From contig NZ_JASHJI010000003.1 in the NCBI RefSeq assembly GCF_030733265.1, positions 487,997 to 551,996 of the forward strand: 64,000 bases of DNA. Reading direction: 5' to 3'. Position numbers and translations under genes: made by a program. Shown here one piece after another: positions 9,304 to 18,102 of this stretch. Each line of letters opens with the position of its first letter. Position 1 is the stretch's first letter. Origin of the DNA: Roseibium sp. MMSF_3412 (lineage in GTDB: Bacteria; Pseudomonadota; Alphaproteobacteria; Rhizobiales; Stappiaceae). A model generated the notes under the pieces. It saw only the letters and a list, made by a program, of their open reading frames with translations. It was not told the DNA's origin and ran no database searches.

Positions 9304-10014
9304 CTAGTCGACATCGTCTTCATCCGCCATGTAGGCGTCCCAAAGATCCGGCCGGCGCTCGCGTGTCAGGCGCTCCGCTTCCGCCATGCGCCATTCGTGG
9401 ATCTTCCGGTGATTTCCCGATGTCAGCACTTCTGGGATCGCCATGCCTTCAAACTCCGCCGGACGTGTAAAGTGCGGGTGCTCGAGCAGGCCCGTTTCGA
9501 AACTCTCCGTTTCCGCACTTTCCATGTTTCCCATGACGCCGGGAATGAGACGAATGATGGCATCCAGCATCGTGATCGCCGCGATTTCGCCTCCGGAGAG
9601 GATGTAATCGCCAACGGAGATTTCCTCCAGCTGCCGGCTGTCGATAACCCGCTGGTCAACACCTTCGAACCTGCCGCAGACGATGATTGCTCCCGGCCCG
9701 GAAGCAAGCTCATGCGCGCGCTCCTGCGTGAACGGCGTCCCGCGCGGGCTCATCAGCAGCGTGGGACGTGGATCATGCTCGGTTGCGGCCGCATCAATCG
9801 CCTTTGCCAGAATATCGGCGCGAAGCACCATTCCGGCACCGCCCCCGGCCGGCGTATCGTCAACGCTGCGATGCTTGTCCGTCGCAAAGTCCCGGATCTG
9901 GCTGGTTTCGAGCTGCCAGAGCCCCTTGGCAAGCGCGCGCCCCGACAGGCTTTGGCCAAGCGGGCCTGGAAACATGTCCGGATACAGCGTCAGGATCGTG
10001 GTCTTAAAGGGCAT
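9304..10014 (-). CDS. trmD: tRNA (guanine37-N1)-methyltransferase
   Basis: TrmD uses S-adenosylmethionine to methylate G37 of tRNAs reading CUN, CGG and CCN codons and so prevents frameshifting. The SPOUT trefoil-knot pieces are visible: [15 protein letters not shown] start, [23 protein letters not shown] and the knot [13 protein letters not shown], then a C-terminal domain ending [10 protein letters not shown]. Length 236. In-frame GTG (10020) and TTG (10017) lie just before the ATG chosen here; the GTG has an AGG 8 bases upstream, so the start is uncertain by two codons. It belongs to the rpsP-rimM-trmD-rplS block, but the VanZ-like gene on the other strand separates it from rimM. Confidence 0.96.
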   Translation of the reverse strand: MPFKTTILTLYPDMFPGPLGQSLSGRALAKGLWQLETSQIRDFATDKHRSVDDTPAGGGAGMVLRADILAKAIDAAATEHDPRPTLLMSPRGTPFTQERAHELASGPGAIIVCGRFEGVDQRVIDSRQLEEISVGDYILSGGEIAAITMLDAIIRLIPGVMGNMESAETESFETGLLEHPHFTRPAEFEGMAIPEVLTSGNHRKIHEWRMAEAERLTRERRPDLWDAYMADEDDVD

Positions 10015-10137
10015 CAACACAACATTAACCTAGAAGATCGAAAGATGCGCCCGCCCATCGGACAAAAACGGCATGGAAAGAACTGATTAAGGCCGAGCGC
10101 GCATGCTGGCAAGAGCGTTTCAGTCAGGTCTATTGCC

Positions 10138-10659
10138 GTGTTCCAGTTTCCCGTTCTGCGTTTGAGAATTCCCGCCTTCATCCAAAACAAGGTCGATCAG
10201 CATTATCTCGACATTTCGATCAGCCGAGTTGTCCCGCTTGTTGCACTCGTGACGTTCGGCGTTCTGGTTGGGCTGGTGTTCGAGACCGGCGTGGGACATC
10301 CCTATGACAAGGTCATCCATATCGGTTTCTTCGCCCTGCTGACATTGTCCATACACGCGCTTTTCTGCTGCCGTCTCAGGATCTCTGCCGTGGTTGCATT
10401 CGGGATGGGGATTGCCGGGGAACTTGTGCAAGGCTTCCTGCCGCATCACGCCATGTCGCTGCCAGATCTCGTGGCCAACGGAATTGGGGTAGCGCTGGTT
10501 GTCGCGCTCATTGCTCTGCTGCGCTCCGAGGTTTCGCAGGCGATCAAGGATCCGGAGGAAGATCTCAATCTGGGCAGCATGGGGTTGCAGCCGATGCCGA
10601 TCCGCTACTTGTCCGGCGAAGCCGCTTCTGAGGAGTCAGAACTGTCTTCGGAAAAATAG
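10138..10659 (+). CDS. VanZ-like family membrane protein
   Basis: A 173-residue protein starting at GTG. It has hydrophobic segments around 30-50, 60-76, 81-100 and 115-133, and the VanZ-like pattern: DKVIHIGFFALLTL, then GELVQGFLPHH, then SLPDLVANGIGVALV. VanZ-like proteins are small integral membrane proteins; apart from teicoplanin-related VanZ, most have no assigned role, and this one should not be read as a resistance gene. The acidic tail EAASEESELSSEK overlaps the end of rimM by 55 bases tail to tail. It sits between rimM and trmD on the opposite strand, an insertion into a usually continuous ribosomal block. Confidence 0.75.
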   Translation: MFQFPVLRLRIPAFIQNKVDQHYLDISISRVVPLVALVTFGVLVGLVFETGVGHPYDKVIHIGFFALLTLSIHALFCCRLRISAVVAFGMGIAGELVQGFLPHHAMSLPDLVANGIGVALVVALIALLRSEVSQAIKDPEEDLNLGSMGLQPMPIRYLSGEAASEESELSSEK

Positions 10660-11162
10660 TCTTCCGGCAGGTGAGCCGTCACCCGGCCCGACGATACGGA
10701 AACGTCCGGAACAAATTCCTTCGTGAACGGAATGTAGAAGGTACGCCCGCGCCTGGGGCGGATTTCCAACAGATCGCCGGCCCCGAAGTCCTGCACGGCG
10801 ATGATTTTGCCAAGAGCGTTGCCGTCCTGGTCAACAACGGACAGACCGTTGAGGTCGGAGTAATAATACTCGTCCTCGTCAGGGTCCGGCAGCTGATCCC
10901 GATCGATGAAAAGCTCAACTCCGTTCAGTTCTTCGGCCTGGTTCCGGTCATTCACGCTCCGGAACTTGGTGATGACGACCGTCTTCTGAACCCTGGCCTT
11001 TTCAACCTCGAACGACCTGGCGCCGTCCTTGCTGGTCAGGACGCCGTAGTCGGTAAAAGAAAGCGGGTCATCGCCGAAAGGCTTGACCCGCACTTCACCG
11101 CGTATGCCGTGCGCGGCGCCGATTTTTGCCATCAGGACTTTCTGACCGCTGTCTGAAGTCAT
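10605..11162 (-). CDS. rimM: 16S rRNA processing protein RimM
   Basis: RimM helps maturation of the 30S head and binds uS19. The 185-residue protein has the family start VLMAKIGAAHGIRGEVRVKP, the FTDYGVL turn, and the PRC-barrel region GLSVVDQDGNALGKIIAVQDFGAGDLLEI followed by the RTFYIPFTKEFVPDV motif. The serine/acid-rich C-terminus (EDSSDSSEAASPDK) is variable in the family and is the part that overlaps the convergent VanZ-like gene. It lies 46 bases downstream of rpsP on the same strand, so co-transcription with rpsP is likely. Confidence 0.96.
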   Translation of the reverse strand: MTSDSGQKVLMAKIGAAHGIRGEVRVKPFGDDPLSFTDYGVLTSKDGARSFEVEKARVQKTVVITKFRSVNDRNQAEELNGVELFIDRDQLPDPDEDEYYYSDLNGLSVVDQDGNALGKIIAVQDFGAGDLLEIRPRRGRTFYIPFTKEFVPDVSVSSGRVTAHLPEDYFSEDSSDSSEAASPDK

Positions 11163-11208
11163 GTCAGCAAGCCCCTTTCAGAGGATTCAGCGCCACCCGG
11201 ATGTCGGA

Positions 11209-11619
11209 TTATTCTGCAGCTGCTTCTTCCGCAGCGCCTTCGCTGGCAGCTTCAGAAGCTTCGGCAGCCGCAGCAGCGGCCTCTTCTTCGGCCTGGCGCT
11301 TGGCTTCAAGGCGTTCCTTGGCTTTCGCGCCGAGCTCTGCCTTTTTCGGGTTGTTGCGCGGCTCACGCTTCAGGAGGCCGGCTGCATCGAGGAAACGATG
11401 AACGCGATCGGTCGGCTTTGCACCGTTGCCGAGCCAGTACTGGATGCGTTCCACGTCAAGCTTGACGCGGTCCTCGGAATCTTTCGGCAGCATCGGGTCG
11501 TAGCTGCCGACCTTTTCGATGAAGCGGCCATCGCGCGGTGAGCGGATGTCGGCAACAACGATGCGGTAATACGGGCGTTTTTTGGAACCGCCTCGTGCAA
11601 GGCGAATTTTCGTAGCCAT
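11209..11619 (-). CDS. rpsP: Small ribosomal subunit protein bS16
   Basis: bS16 is an early-assembling 30S protein. The 136-residue protein begins with the invariant [20 protein letters not shown], and contains [18 protein letters not shown] and [17 protein letters not shown]. The last ~40 residues are an Ala/Glu/Lys-rich extension, as in bL19 of this genome; the E. coli protein lacks it. It is preceded by the chorismate mutase gene (18-base gap) and followed by rimM, so ffh, chorismate mutase, rpsP and rimM probably form one transcript. Confidence 0.97.
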   Translation of the reverse strand: MATKIRLARGGSKKRPYYRIVVADIRSPRDGRFIEKVGSYDPMLPKDSEDRVKLDVERIQYWLGNGAKPTDRVHRFLDAAGLLKREPRNNPKKAELGAKAKERLEAKRQAEEEAAAAAAEASEAASEGAAEEAAAE

Positions 11620-11637
11620 TTTAGGTCTCCAGTTTCT

Positions 11638-11961
11638 TCAGTTGCCGGCTTCTGCGGCAATGGCTTCGTGGTGCCGGATCACTTCGCGAACGATGAAGTT
11701 CAGGAATTTTTCGGCAAAGTCAGGATCGAGATTCGCTTCCGCGGCAAGCCGCCGGAGCCGTTCGATCTGAATCTTTTCCCGCGCCGGATCAGCCGGCGGC
11801 AGGTCGTTGTTGGCTTTCAGCACGCCCACTTTTTGGGTGCACTTGAACCGTTCGGCGAGCATGTTGATCAATGCTGCGTCGATATTGTCGATGGAGGATC
11901 TGAGAGCTTTCAGCTCGTCGACCGCCTCGCTCTGGCCCAGCTGGGTCACGGCATTGCTCAT
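11638..11961 (-). CDS. Chorismate mutase, AroQ type
   Basis: Converts chorismate to prephenate at the branch to phenylalanine and tyrosine. The 107-residue protein is all-helical with the AroQ pattern: LRSSIDNIDAALINMLAERF at helix 1, then TQKVGVLKANNDLPPADPAREK with the active-site K and D-x-x-R-E, and a final helix FLNFIVREVIRHHEAI. The start overlaps the ffh stop by 4 bases (translational coupling). A chorismate mutase wedged between ffh and rpsP is a recurring alphaproteobacterial arrangement; no regulatory meaning is known to me. Confidence 0.92.
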   Translation of the reverse strand: MSNAVTQLGQSEAVDELKALRSSIDNIDAALINMLAERFKCTQKVGVLKANNDLPPADPAREKIQIERLRRLAAEANLDPDFAEKFLNFIVREVIRHHEAIAAEAGN

Positions 11962-13505
11962 CGCTTCTTGCCTTTCCCCATGCTCGGCAGGCCGGGAAGC
12001 TTCGGACCGCCCAGACCCGGAAGGCCGGGCATTCCGGGCGGCAGCCCCGGAGCGCCGAGTCCGCCAGGCATTCCGCCAGGCAAACCTTTCGGCAGTTCCA
12101 TTCCGCCGGGAAGCTGGCCGGACTTGGCCATTTCCTCAAGCTGTTTCGGGTCGACATCCGGCATACCGCCGCCGAGACCGCCCATCAGCTTGCCGAGCAT
12201 GCCCTTGCCCTTGCCCATCTTTTTCATCATGTCCGCCATCTGGCGATGCATCTTGAGCAGCTTGTTGACCTCGGCCACCTGAACACCGGAACCGGCGGCA
12301 ATCCGCTTCTTTCGGCTCGCTTTCAGGAGATCCGGCTTCTGCCGTTCAGACGGGGTCATCGACTGGATGATGGCGATCTGGCGCTTGAACATCTTGTCAT
12401 CGACATTCGCTGCTTCGATCTGTTTCTTCATTTTGCCGACGCCCGGCAACATGCCCATCATGCCGGACATTCCGCCCAGCTTTTCCATCTGCTTCAGTTG
12501 TTCGGCGAGATCTTCCAGGTCGAAATGACCCTTCTGCATCTTCTTCGCCATCTTCGCGGCCTGTTCCGCATCAATGGCTTCGGCTGCTTTCTCGACAAGC
12601 GAAACGATGTCGCCCATGCCGAGGATCCGGTCGGCGATCCGCTTTGGGTGGAAGTCTTCCAGCGCATCTGATTTTTCGCCGGTACCGATGAGCTTGACCG
12701 GCTTGCCGGTCACGGCCTGCATGGACAGCGCTGCACCGCCGCGGCCATCACCGTCCATTCTGGTCAGAACGATACCGCTGATACCGACGCGCTCGTCAAA
12801 GCTCTGCGCCAGATTGACGGCATCCTGACCGGTCAGGCTGTCGGCGACGAGCAGGATCTCGTGAGGCTGCGCGGCCGCCTTGACCTCCGCCATCTCGATC
12901 ATGAGCGGTTCGTCGATATGAATGCGTCCGGCGGTATCCAGCAGGACGAGATCGTAGCCACCCAGCTTGGCTGCCGACATGGCGCGATTGGCGATTTCGA
13001 CCGGACCCTGGCCCTCGATGATCGGCAACGAATCGATATCGTTCTGCTCACCCAGGATCTTGAGCTGTTCCTGCGCCGCCGGACGGCGCGTATCGAGCGA
13101 GGCCATCAGCACCTTGCGCTTGTCGCGCTGGGTGAAGCGGCGGGCAATCTTGGCGGTGGTCGTTGTCTTACCCGAGCCCTGCAGACCGACCATCATGATC
13201 GCCACCGGTGCAGGTGCATTCAGGTCGATCGGCTGCGCTTCGGCACCGAGCATTTCAACGAGCTGGTCATGAACGATCTTGACGACCATCTGGCCCGGCG
13301 TGACCGACTTGACCACTTCGGCACCGACCGCCCGGTTCCGGACCTTGTCGGTAAAAGAGCGCACGATCGGCAGAGCGACGTCGGCTTCGATCAACGCGCG
13401 GCGAATTTCGCGCATTGCTTCGTTCACGTCGTTTTCCGACAGCGCACCACGACCGGTGAGCTTGTCGAAAATGCCGCTTAGTCGATCGGACAGGCTTTCA
13501 AACAT
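11958..13505 (-). CDS. ffh: Signal recognition particle protein Ffh
   Basis: Ffh with 4.5S RNA delivers ribosomes making membrane proteins to FtsY. The 515-residue protein shows the N domain, the GTPase P-loop GLQGSGKTTTTAK (about 107-119), the LLDTAGR G3 motif and TRMDGDGRGG, followed by the methionine-rich M domain (from about 300) with the RNA-binding ITPSER-like SMTPSERQKPDLL. The tail from about 440 is very rich in Gly, Met, Leu and Pro (PGLPPGMPGLPGLGG), as in many alphaproteobacteria. Two ATG codons are adjacent; the second is used here. First gene of the ffh-rpsP-rimM run. Confidence 0.97.
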   Translation of the reverse strand: MFESLSDRLSGIFDKLTGRGALSENDVNEAMREIRRALIEADVALPIVRSFTDKVRNRAVGAEVVKSVTPGQMVVKIVHDQLVEMLGAEAQPIDLNAPAPVAIMMVGLQGSGKTTTTAKIARRFTQRDKRKVLMASLDTRRPAAQEQLKILGEQNDIDSLPIIEGQGPVEIANRAMSAAKLGGYDLVLLDTAGRIHIDEPLMIEMAEVKAAAQPHEILLVADSLTGQDAVNLAQSFDERVGISGIVLTRMDGDGRGGAALSMQAVTGKPVKLIGTGEKSDALEDFHPKRIADRILGMGDIVSLVEKAAEAIDAEQAAKMAKKMQKGHFDLEDLAEQLKQMEKLGGMSGMMGMLPGVGKMKKQIEAANVDDKMFKRQIAIIQSMTPSERQKPDLLKASRKKRIAAGSGVQVAEVNKLLKMHRQMADMMKKMGKGKGMLGKLMGGLGGGMPDVDPKQLEEMAKSGQLPGGMELPKGLPGGMPGGLGAPGLPPGMPGLPGLGGPKLPGLPSMGKGKKR

Positions 13506-13776
13506 CAAAGGGTCCTTAGGTCATCGGTTTCGGGATGTCTCCCGAACCATATGGTCAGCCGGAACTCAGATCCAACCGCCTTGCCGTTCGCAAAGCAGTT
13601 TAGCACCCGAGGGCGCATCGCGCTGTCGGGTGGTAACCTCCGGGATCTCTTTACACCTTTGCGGGTCCCGGTCGGCGGTTCTGTTTTTCAGCCACTCATA
13701 TGGAGTTGGCGGGTCTATGCCTTACCCGCTGGCAAGAGTCAAGTTTCGCGCCGCGCACAGGCCGGGGCGGAGCACA

Positions 13777-14649
13777 TCAATCCCGTTTCGACGTCTCGTA
13801 GCGCGACGACGTTTCATAATAGTCGTTGAACCCGATCCGGTCCCTGAGTTCGGTAAAGTTCATCACAAGCGGTGCGCGGTCACCATCCGTTTTCAGCTTC
13901 AACAGGGTTTCCGTCATCGCTTTCATGGCGCTCGCCATCAGCGTGAGCGGGTAGGCCGCAATCGCGAACCCGATATCTTCCAGCTCCTTGTGCAACAACT
14001 CCGGTGTTTCTCCGCCTTCGACGATATTCGCCATTTTCGGTCCGGGCAGCTCCCGGCAGACCGTCTCCATTTCGGCAACGGTCCTGGGTGCTTCGACAAA
14101 AAGAATGTCAGCGCCCAGTTCCTTGAAACGGGCGGCCCGTTCGATGGCCTCGCTCAGGCCGTGCTCATGGCGCGCATCCGTGCGCGCCAGGATCAGAATA
14201 TCCGCGCCCTCTTCCCTGGCATCGTTGGCCGCCCGGATCCGGTCAAAGGCTTCATCCCGCGACACCACGGCTTTCCCGGGTGTGTGGCCGCATCTCTTCG
14301 GAGACAGCTGGTCTTCGATCATGATCGCTGCCGCTCCCGCCTTGGCAAAACCGGAAACCGTACGGCGCACATTCATGGCATTGCCGTACCCGGTGTCACC
14401 ATCGGCGATGACCGGAAAATCGACGACATTGGTGATGTTGCTCACGTGGTCGAGAACCTCGCCATAGGACATCAGCCCCAGATCCGGCTGTCCGATCCGG
14501 GATGCCGATGCCGCAAACCCCGACATGAAGGTCAGACCGAAATCTGCCTGCTCGATCAGCTTGGCAGAAAGCGCGTCAAAGCAGCACGGCATGACATGCA
14601 GTTTGTCAGCTTCGAGCAGGTGTCTGAGTTTGTCAGCCTGGGACGGCAT
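13777..14649 (-). CDS. Isocitrate lyase/PEP mutase family lyase (oxaloacetate decarboxylase-like)
   Basis: A 290-residue TIM-barrel protein. Key motifs are IADGDTGYGNAMNV (metal-binding D83, D85), MIEDQLSPKRCGHTPGK (E112-D113 and the KRCGH loop carrying the catalytic Cys120 of the lyase branch) and ILARTDA. The loop with cysteine argues for a C-C lyase (2-methylisocitrate-, dimethylmalate- or oxaloacetate-acting) and against a phosphonomutase. The start at 14649 has a GAGG site; an upstream extension overlaps dctM and is rejected. It is the last gene of a TRAP transporter operon (20-base gap after dctM), so its substrate is probably the acid that the transporter brings in, or a metabolite of it. 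The exact substrate cannot be told from sequence. Confidence 0.85.
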   Translation of the reverse strand: MPSQADKLRHLLEADKLHVMPCCFDALSAKLIEQADFGLTFMSGFAASASRIGQPDLGLMSYGEVLDHVSNITNVVDFPVIADGDTGYGNAMNVRRTVSGFAKAGAAAIMIEDQLSPKRCGHTPGKAVVSRDEAFDRIRAANDAREEGADILILARTDARHEHGLSEAIERAARFKELGADILFVEAPRTVAEMETVCRELPGPKMANIVEGGETPELLHKELEDIGFAIAAYPLTLMASAMKAMTETLLKLKTDGDRAPLVMNFTELRDRIGFNDYYETSSRYETSKRD

Positions 14650-14669
14650 TCTTACCTCGTGAAAGCGGT

Positions 14670-15944
14670 TCAGAGTTTGAACGGAATATAAAGCGCAAGA
14701 TCGGTCCACATATAGAGGATCACGACCGAAAGCAGCATCAGCGCCAGAAATGGCAGCACCCCGCGCGACACATCGGCGAGACTCGATTTCGCCACCGACT
14801 GGATCACATAGAGATTGAGCCCGACCGGTGGCGTGATCAGGGCGCATTCGACCATCACCACCATATAGACGCCGAACCAGATCGGATCGAATCCGAGCGC
14901 CATGGCTGCCGGCAGAAGAACCGGCGTCATGATCAGCACCATGGAAAGCGCTTCAAACACGAGCCCCATGATCAGAAGCACCACTGAAACCACAAGGATG
15001 AATGCCAGCGGCGTATCGATGTTCTGGCCGATAAACATCGAAATTTCCTGCGGGATCCGGTAGAGCGTGATCGCCTTTCCGAACACCTTGGCACCGGCGA
15101 CGATCAGGAGGATCGCAACGGTCGTGACCATGGAATCGTAAGCCGCTTCCTTGAAACCCTGCCATGTCAGCGTCCTCAGAACGAGACCGGTGATGACAAG
15201 CGCGACCGCAAACCCGATGGCTGCCGCCTCTGTCGGCGTGGCAATGCCGGTATAGATGACGCCGATGACAAAGGCGGCCAGCACCACGGAAGGAAGCGCG
15301 CGCAGGGAACTCCAGAACCGCTCTTCCATGCTGGCGGCCGCTTCGGCGGTGTGGCCGCCGAACCATCTTGCATGAATCATCGCGAATGCGATGAAGAAGA
15401 CCACCAGAAGGATGCCGGGACCGATCCCGGCAAGGAACAGTGAAATGACGGACTGCTCGGTCACGAAGCCGTAGACGATCATCGGGATCGATGGCGGGAT
15501 CAGGATCCCGAGCGTGCCACCTGCCGCGAGCAGGCCATAGACGAACCGCCGCTCATAGCCCCGGCTGATCATTTCCGGGATCGCCACGGTTCCGATCGTG
15601 GCGGCCGTCGCCACCGAGGACCCGGAAATTGCGGCAAAGATCCCGCAGGAGATGATCGTCGCAACAGCAAGACCGCCCGGCCAGTGCCCCACCCAGGCAT
15701 GGACGGCGGCAAAAAGGTCTTTGCCGACGCCTCCCTTCAGGAGGATGTTCGACATCAGCAGGAAGAGGGGAACGGCAAGAAGGATGAAACCGTCCAGGGT
15801 CGAGAGTATTGCCTGCGGCGCCATCAACGGCGAGAACCCGCCGAAAAGCAGCAGCGCAAGACCGAGGCCCCCCAGCGTGAAGGCAACCGGCACGCGAATG
15901 AGCAAGAGCGCGAAAAGCGCAACCAGGATCAGAACTGTCGTCAT
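14670..15944 (-). CDS. TRAP transporter large permease (DctM type)
   Basis: A 424-residue membrane protein with about twelve hydrophobic segments. DctM signatures include FTLGGLGLALLLFGG, PLFLLMSNILLKGGVG, GGTLGILIPPSIPMIVYG and the late ALITPPVGLNLYVIQS. It forms the sodium-coupled transport core of a tripartite ATP-independent periplasmic transporter. Its ATG overlaps the end of dctQ by 4 bases, showing translational coupling. Substrate class is set by the DctP protein encoded upstream. Confidence 0.95.
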   Translation of the reverse strand: MTTVLILVALFALLLIRVPVAFTLGGLGLALLLFGGFSPLMAPQAILSTLDGFILLAVPLFLLMSNILLKGGVGKDLFAAVHAWVGHWPGGLAVATIISCGIFAAISGSSVATAATIGTVAIPEMISRGYERRFVYGLLAAGGTLGILIPPSIPMIVYGFVTEQSVISLFLAGIGPGILLVVFFIAFAMIHARWFGGHTAEAAASMEERFWSSLRALPSVVLAAFVIGVIYTGIATPTEAAAIGFAVALVITGLVLRTLTWQGFKEAAYDSMVTTVAILLIVAGAKVFGKAITLYRIPQEISMFIGQNIDTPLAFILVVSVVLLIMGLVFEALSMVLIMTPVLLPAAMALGFDPIWFGVYMVVMVECALITPPVGLNLYVIQSVAKSSLADVSRGVLPFLALMLLSVVILYMWTDLALYIPFKL

Positions 15945-16435
15945 GAGACTGGCCCGCCACTTGGTGCCGGGCGCGCAACCGCCGCGCCAAGTTCAATCAG
16001 GGCCTGGACAAACAGGAGGGCAAAACCGACCGGAATGGCGAGTTCCGAAACCCAGGTCGGCAAGTCGAGCATCGAGCCGGTTGTGCGGCCGCGCTCAAAG
16101 GAATCGTAGAAAATGTCGCCGCCCTTCCAGGCAACAACCGCGCTGAAGAGTGCGATCGCGGTCATGGCCAAAACGCGGCAGACCCGTTGCGCCTGTTTTC
16201 CGAGCCGCTCGGTCACCGCATCCACCGCTATGTGCTGATTGGTTTTCAGGAGCCAGGGCATCCCGATCATGCTGCCCCAGATCAGACTGAGTTGGGACAG
16301 CTCCGCCGCCCAGATCGTGGGTGCGACGAACAGGTAACGGGCCGTGACCTCATAGGTAAGCATGCAGCCTGCAAGAATGAACAGAAACGCTGCAATCCCT
16401 GCAAGAACCTGCAGGACAGCGTGGAATGCTCTCAT
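15941..16435 (-). CDS. TRAP transporter small permease (DctQ type)
   Basis: A 164-residue protein with four hydrophobic helices (about 8-30, 44-62, 84-105, 124-148). The motif LSLIWGSMIGMPWLLKTNQHIAVD is the DctQ pattern (trp, gly and HI.VD). It pairs with the DctM protein in the membrane. A 146-base gap separates it from the solute-binding gene upstream, larger than the rest of the operon; such gaps in TRAP operons often hold an mRNA-processing or attenuation hairpin, but no clean one is visible here. Confidence 0.93.
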   Translation of the reverse strand: MRAFHAVLQVLAGIAAFLFILAGCMLTYEVTARYLFVAPTIWAAELSQLSLIWGSMIGMPWLLKTNQHIAVDAVTERLGKQAQRVCRVLAMTAIALFSAVVAWKGGDIFYDSFERGRTTGSMLDLPTWVSELAIPVGFALLFVQALIELGAAVARPAPSGGPVS

Positions 16436-16581
16436 CAGCTCAAATGCAATCTTTGTTGGGGGGAGCGGTTAAACGGAGGCTAACGCAAAGGCAGATCCCG
16501 TCCCGGTCGCACGTGTTGAAAGGCCGGATGTCTCAGGCACGCCGTCTTGTTACGAGGCGGCGCGCCCGGAATTCGTCGGGT

Positions 16582-17574
16582 TTAAAGACCCTTTGCCGCA
16601 TCCATCACGGTTTTACCCAGATCCCCGGCTTTTTCGGAGTAGGTGTCGTAGACCGGTTGGCTGACCGCTTTCCAGGCCGCGATTTCTTCCGCGGTCGGCT
16701 TGTAGACGGTCATGCCGTTTTCCTCCGCTGCCGCATAAGCGGCGGCCTCGATCTCGGCCATCCGGTTGCGCACATCATTCTCCGCCTTGACCGCCGCTGC
16801 CTGTATGACGGCCTTCTGCTGTTCCGGCAGTCCGTTCCAGAAATCGGTGTTCACCACGACAATGAACTCGATGTCGGCGTGGTTGGTCACGGAGATCGTG
16901 TCCATGACCTCCCAGAGCTTTCTCGATTTGACGCCGGAAACGCCGGTCATGCCGATATCGACCGTGCCGCGCTGGTAGGCAAGATACTGCTCCGAACCGG
17001 AAATCAGCGTCGGCGCGCCGCCGGCCGACGTCACGAAGTCGCCGAGTGTCTTGCCGAACACGCGGACCTTTTTGCCCTTCATGTCTTCAGGTGTTTTCAG
17101 CGGTCCACCCTGCGAGAGCATGATCGCACCGCCATAGGCCTGCCACCAAAGCACGGTCGACCCGGTGTCCTTGATGGCCTCGTCGAGCGGTCCGCGCACG
17201 GGCGATCCGGGCGCGACCGCGGCGCGCACCTTGTCTTCGGTGTCGAACAGGAACGGCTGATAGAAGATGTCGACCGCCGGGATATCGCCGACATAGCGCG
17301 TCAGCGAGGCAACACCCATTTCAATTGCACCGGAACCCACCGCTGCGGGAACTTCCTTGTCTTTGTAGAGCTGGGCCGAATCATAGATTTCAACGGCGAT
17401 GTCGCCGTTTGAGTTCTTTTCAACTTCTTCCTTGAACAGCAGCAGGTTCTGGCCGAGATGGCTCTTGAGCGGCAGCTGCAATGAAATTCGCAGCGTCGTG
17501 TCTGCCGCGAAGGCAGCACCGGTAGAAAGGCCAAGCGCAACGGCTGCGCCAAGGGCCCAGGCAAGTGATTTCAT
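16582..17574 (-). CDS. TRAP transporter solute-binding protein (DctP type)
   Basis: A 330-residue periplasmic protein with a signal peptide of about 23 residues (hydrophobic core WALGAAVALGLSTGAAFA, cleavage after AFA). Family features are LKSHLGQNLLLFKEEVEKNS, MGVASLTRYVGDIPAVDIF, EDMKGKKVRVFG and the ligand-binding arginine in that stretch, followed by QRGTVDIGMTGVSGVKSRKLWEV. The ATG at 17574 has an excellent GGGAGGAC site; a 24-codon upstream extension is rejected. First gene of the operon dctP-dctQ-dctM-lyase; the ligand is presumably a carboxylic acid, which is inference from the family. Confidence 0.94.
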   Translation of the reverse strand: MKSLAWALGAAVALGLSTGAAFAADTTLRISLQLPLKSHLGQNLLLFKEEVEKNSNGDIAVEIYDSAQLYKDKEVPAAVGSGAIEMGVASLTRYVGDIPAVDIFYQPFLFDTEDKVRAAVAPGSPVRGPLDEAIKDTGSTVLWWQAYGGAIMLSQGGPLKTPEDMKGKKVRVFGKTLGDFVTSAGGAPTLISGSEQYLAYQRGTVDIGMTGVSGVKSRKLWEVMDTISVTNHADIEFIVVVNTDFWNGLPEQQKAVIQAAAVKAENDVRNRMAEIEAAAYAAAEENGMTVYKPTAEEIAAWKAVSQPVYDTYSEKAGDLGKTVMDAAKGL

Positions 17575-17775
17575 GATGTCCTCCCACTTATATGGGCGCA
17601 GTCTTGCAAACGACCCGGTTGAGGTCAACAGGATTGCTACCCTCAAAGGGATGACAAAAACTCATCAATCGATTGAGCCCGGCGCAGCTGCCAAAAGCCA
17701 AAAAACTTGCTGATCTTGGGGAGGCGGTTCACCGGCCAAACGGAACACCGGCATTGATCCCTACGTCGCACAAAC

Positions 17776-17811
17776 GAAAACCACTGCCGGTGTGACCGTA
17801 CCGGCAGTGGT
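17776..17811 (-). terminator. Terminator after the EF-hand gene
   Basis: Perfect 11-bp arms ACCACTGCCGG (17780-17790) and CCGGCAGTGGT (17801-17811) with a 10-base loop. On the minus strand the stem is followed by TTTCG TTTG. It lies 60 bases past the EF-hand stop codon and separates it from the TRAP operon. Confidence 0.75.
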
Positions 17812-17871
17812 CTTTATCAGGCAACCCCGCTGCAAGCGCAGCTTACGGGGGGAGGATCGCCCGAAGCCGGA

Positions 17872-18102
17872 TTACGGCTGAACCGCTGCGAATTCAGCCG
17901 GATCGAGCAGGTTGTCCTGATTCGCATCCGCAGCCTTGAAAACGTCTTCCGACATATCCGGAACGACTGCCGTGACTTCATCGAAGCTCACGAAACCGTC
18001 CTGGTTGCTGTCGATCGTCTCAAATGACACGCCCTGTGCAAGCGCTGCTGTAGACGCCGTGAAAGCACCGATGAGAAGAGCAGCGGTAAGACGTTTGGAC
18101 AT
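17872..18102 (-). CDS. Small secreted EF-hand protein
   Basis: A 76-residue protein. A signal peptide (about 1-22, cleavage near ALAQG) is followed by two calcium-loop motifs: DSNQDGFVSFDE, a complete canonical EF-hand loop, and DANQDNLLDPAE, in which the usual glycine at loop position 6 is Asn. The ATG at 18102 is preceded by GGAGG, 7 bases away; the longer upstream frame is rejected. Proteins of this type are common single genes in alphaproteobacteria and are assumed to bind calcium in the periplasm. Function beyond that is unknown. It is divergent from the solenoid protein gene across a 465-base region. Confidence 0.88.
   Translation of the reverse strand: MSKRLTAALLIGAFTASTAALAQGVSFETIDSNQDGFVSFDEVTAVVPDMSEDVFKAADANQDNLLDPAEFAAVQP

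Noticed and set aside
10138..10659. Calling the VanZ-like gene glycopeptide resistance
   Set aside because: VanZ-like domains are general membrane proteins; no van genes are near and the host is Gram-negative.
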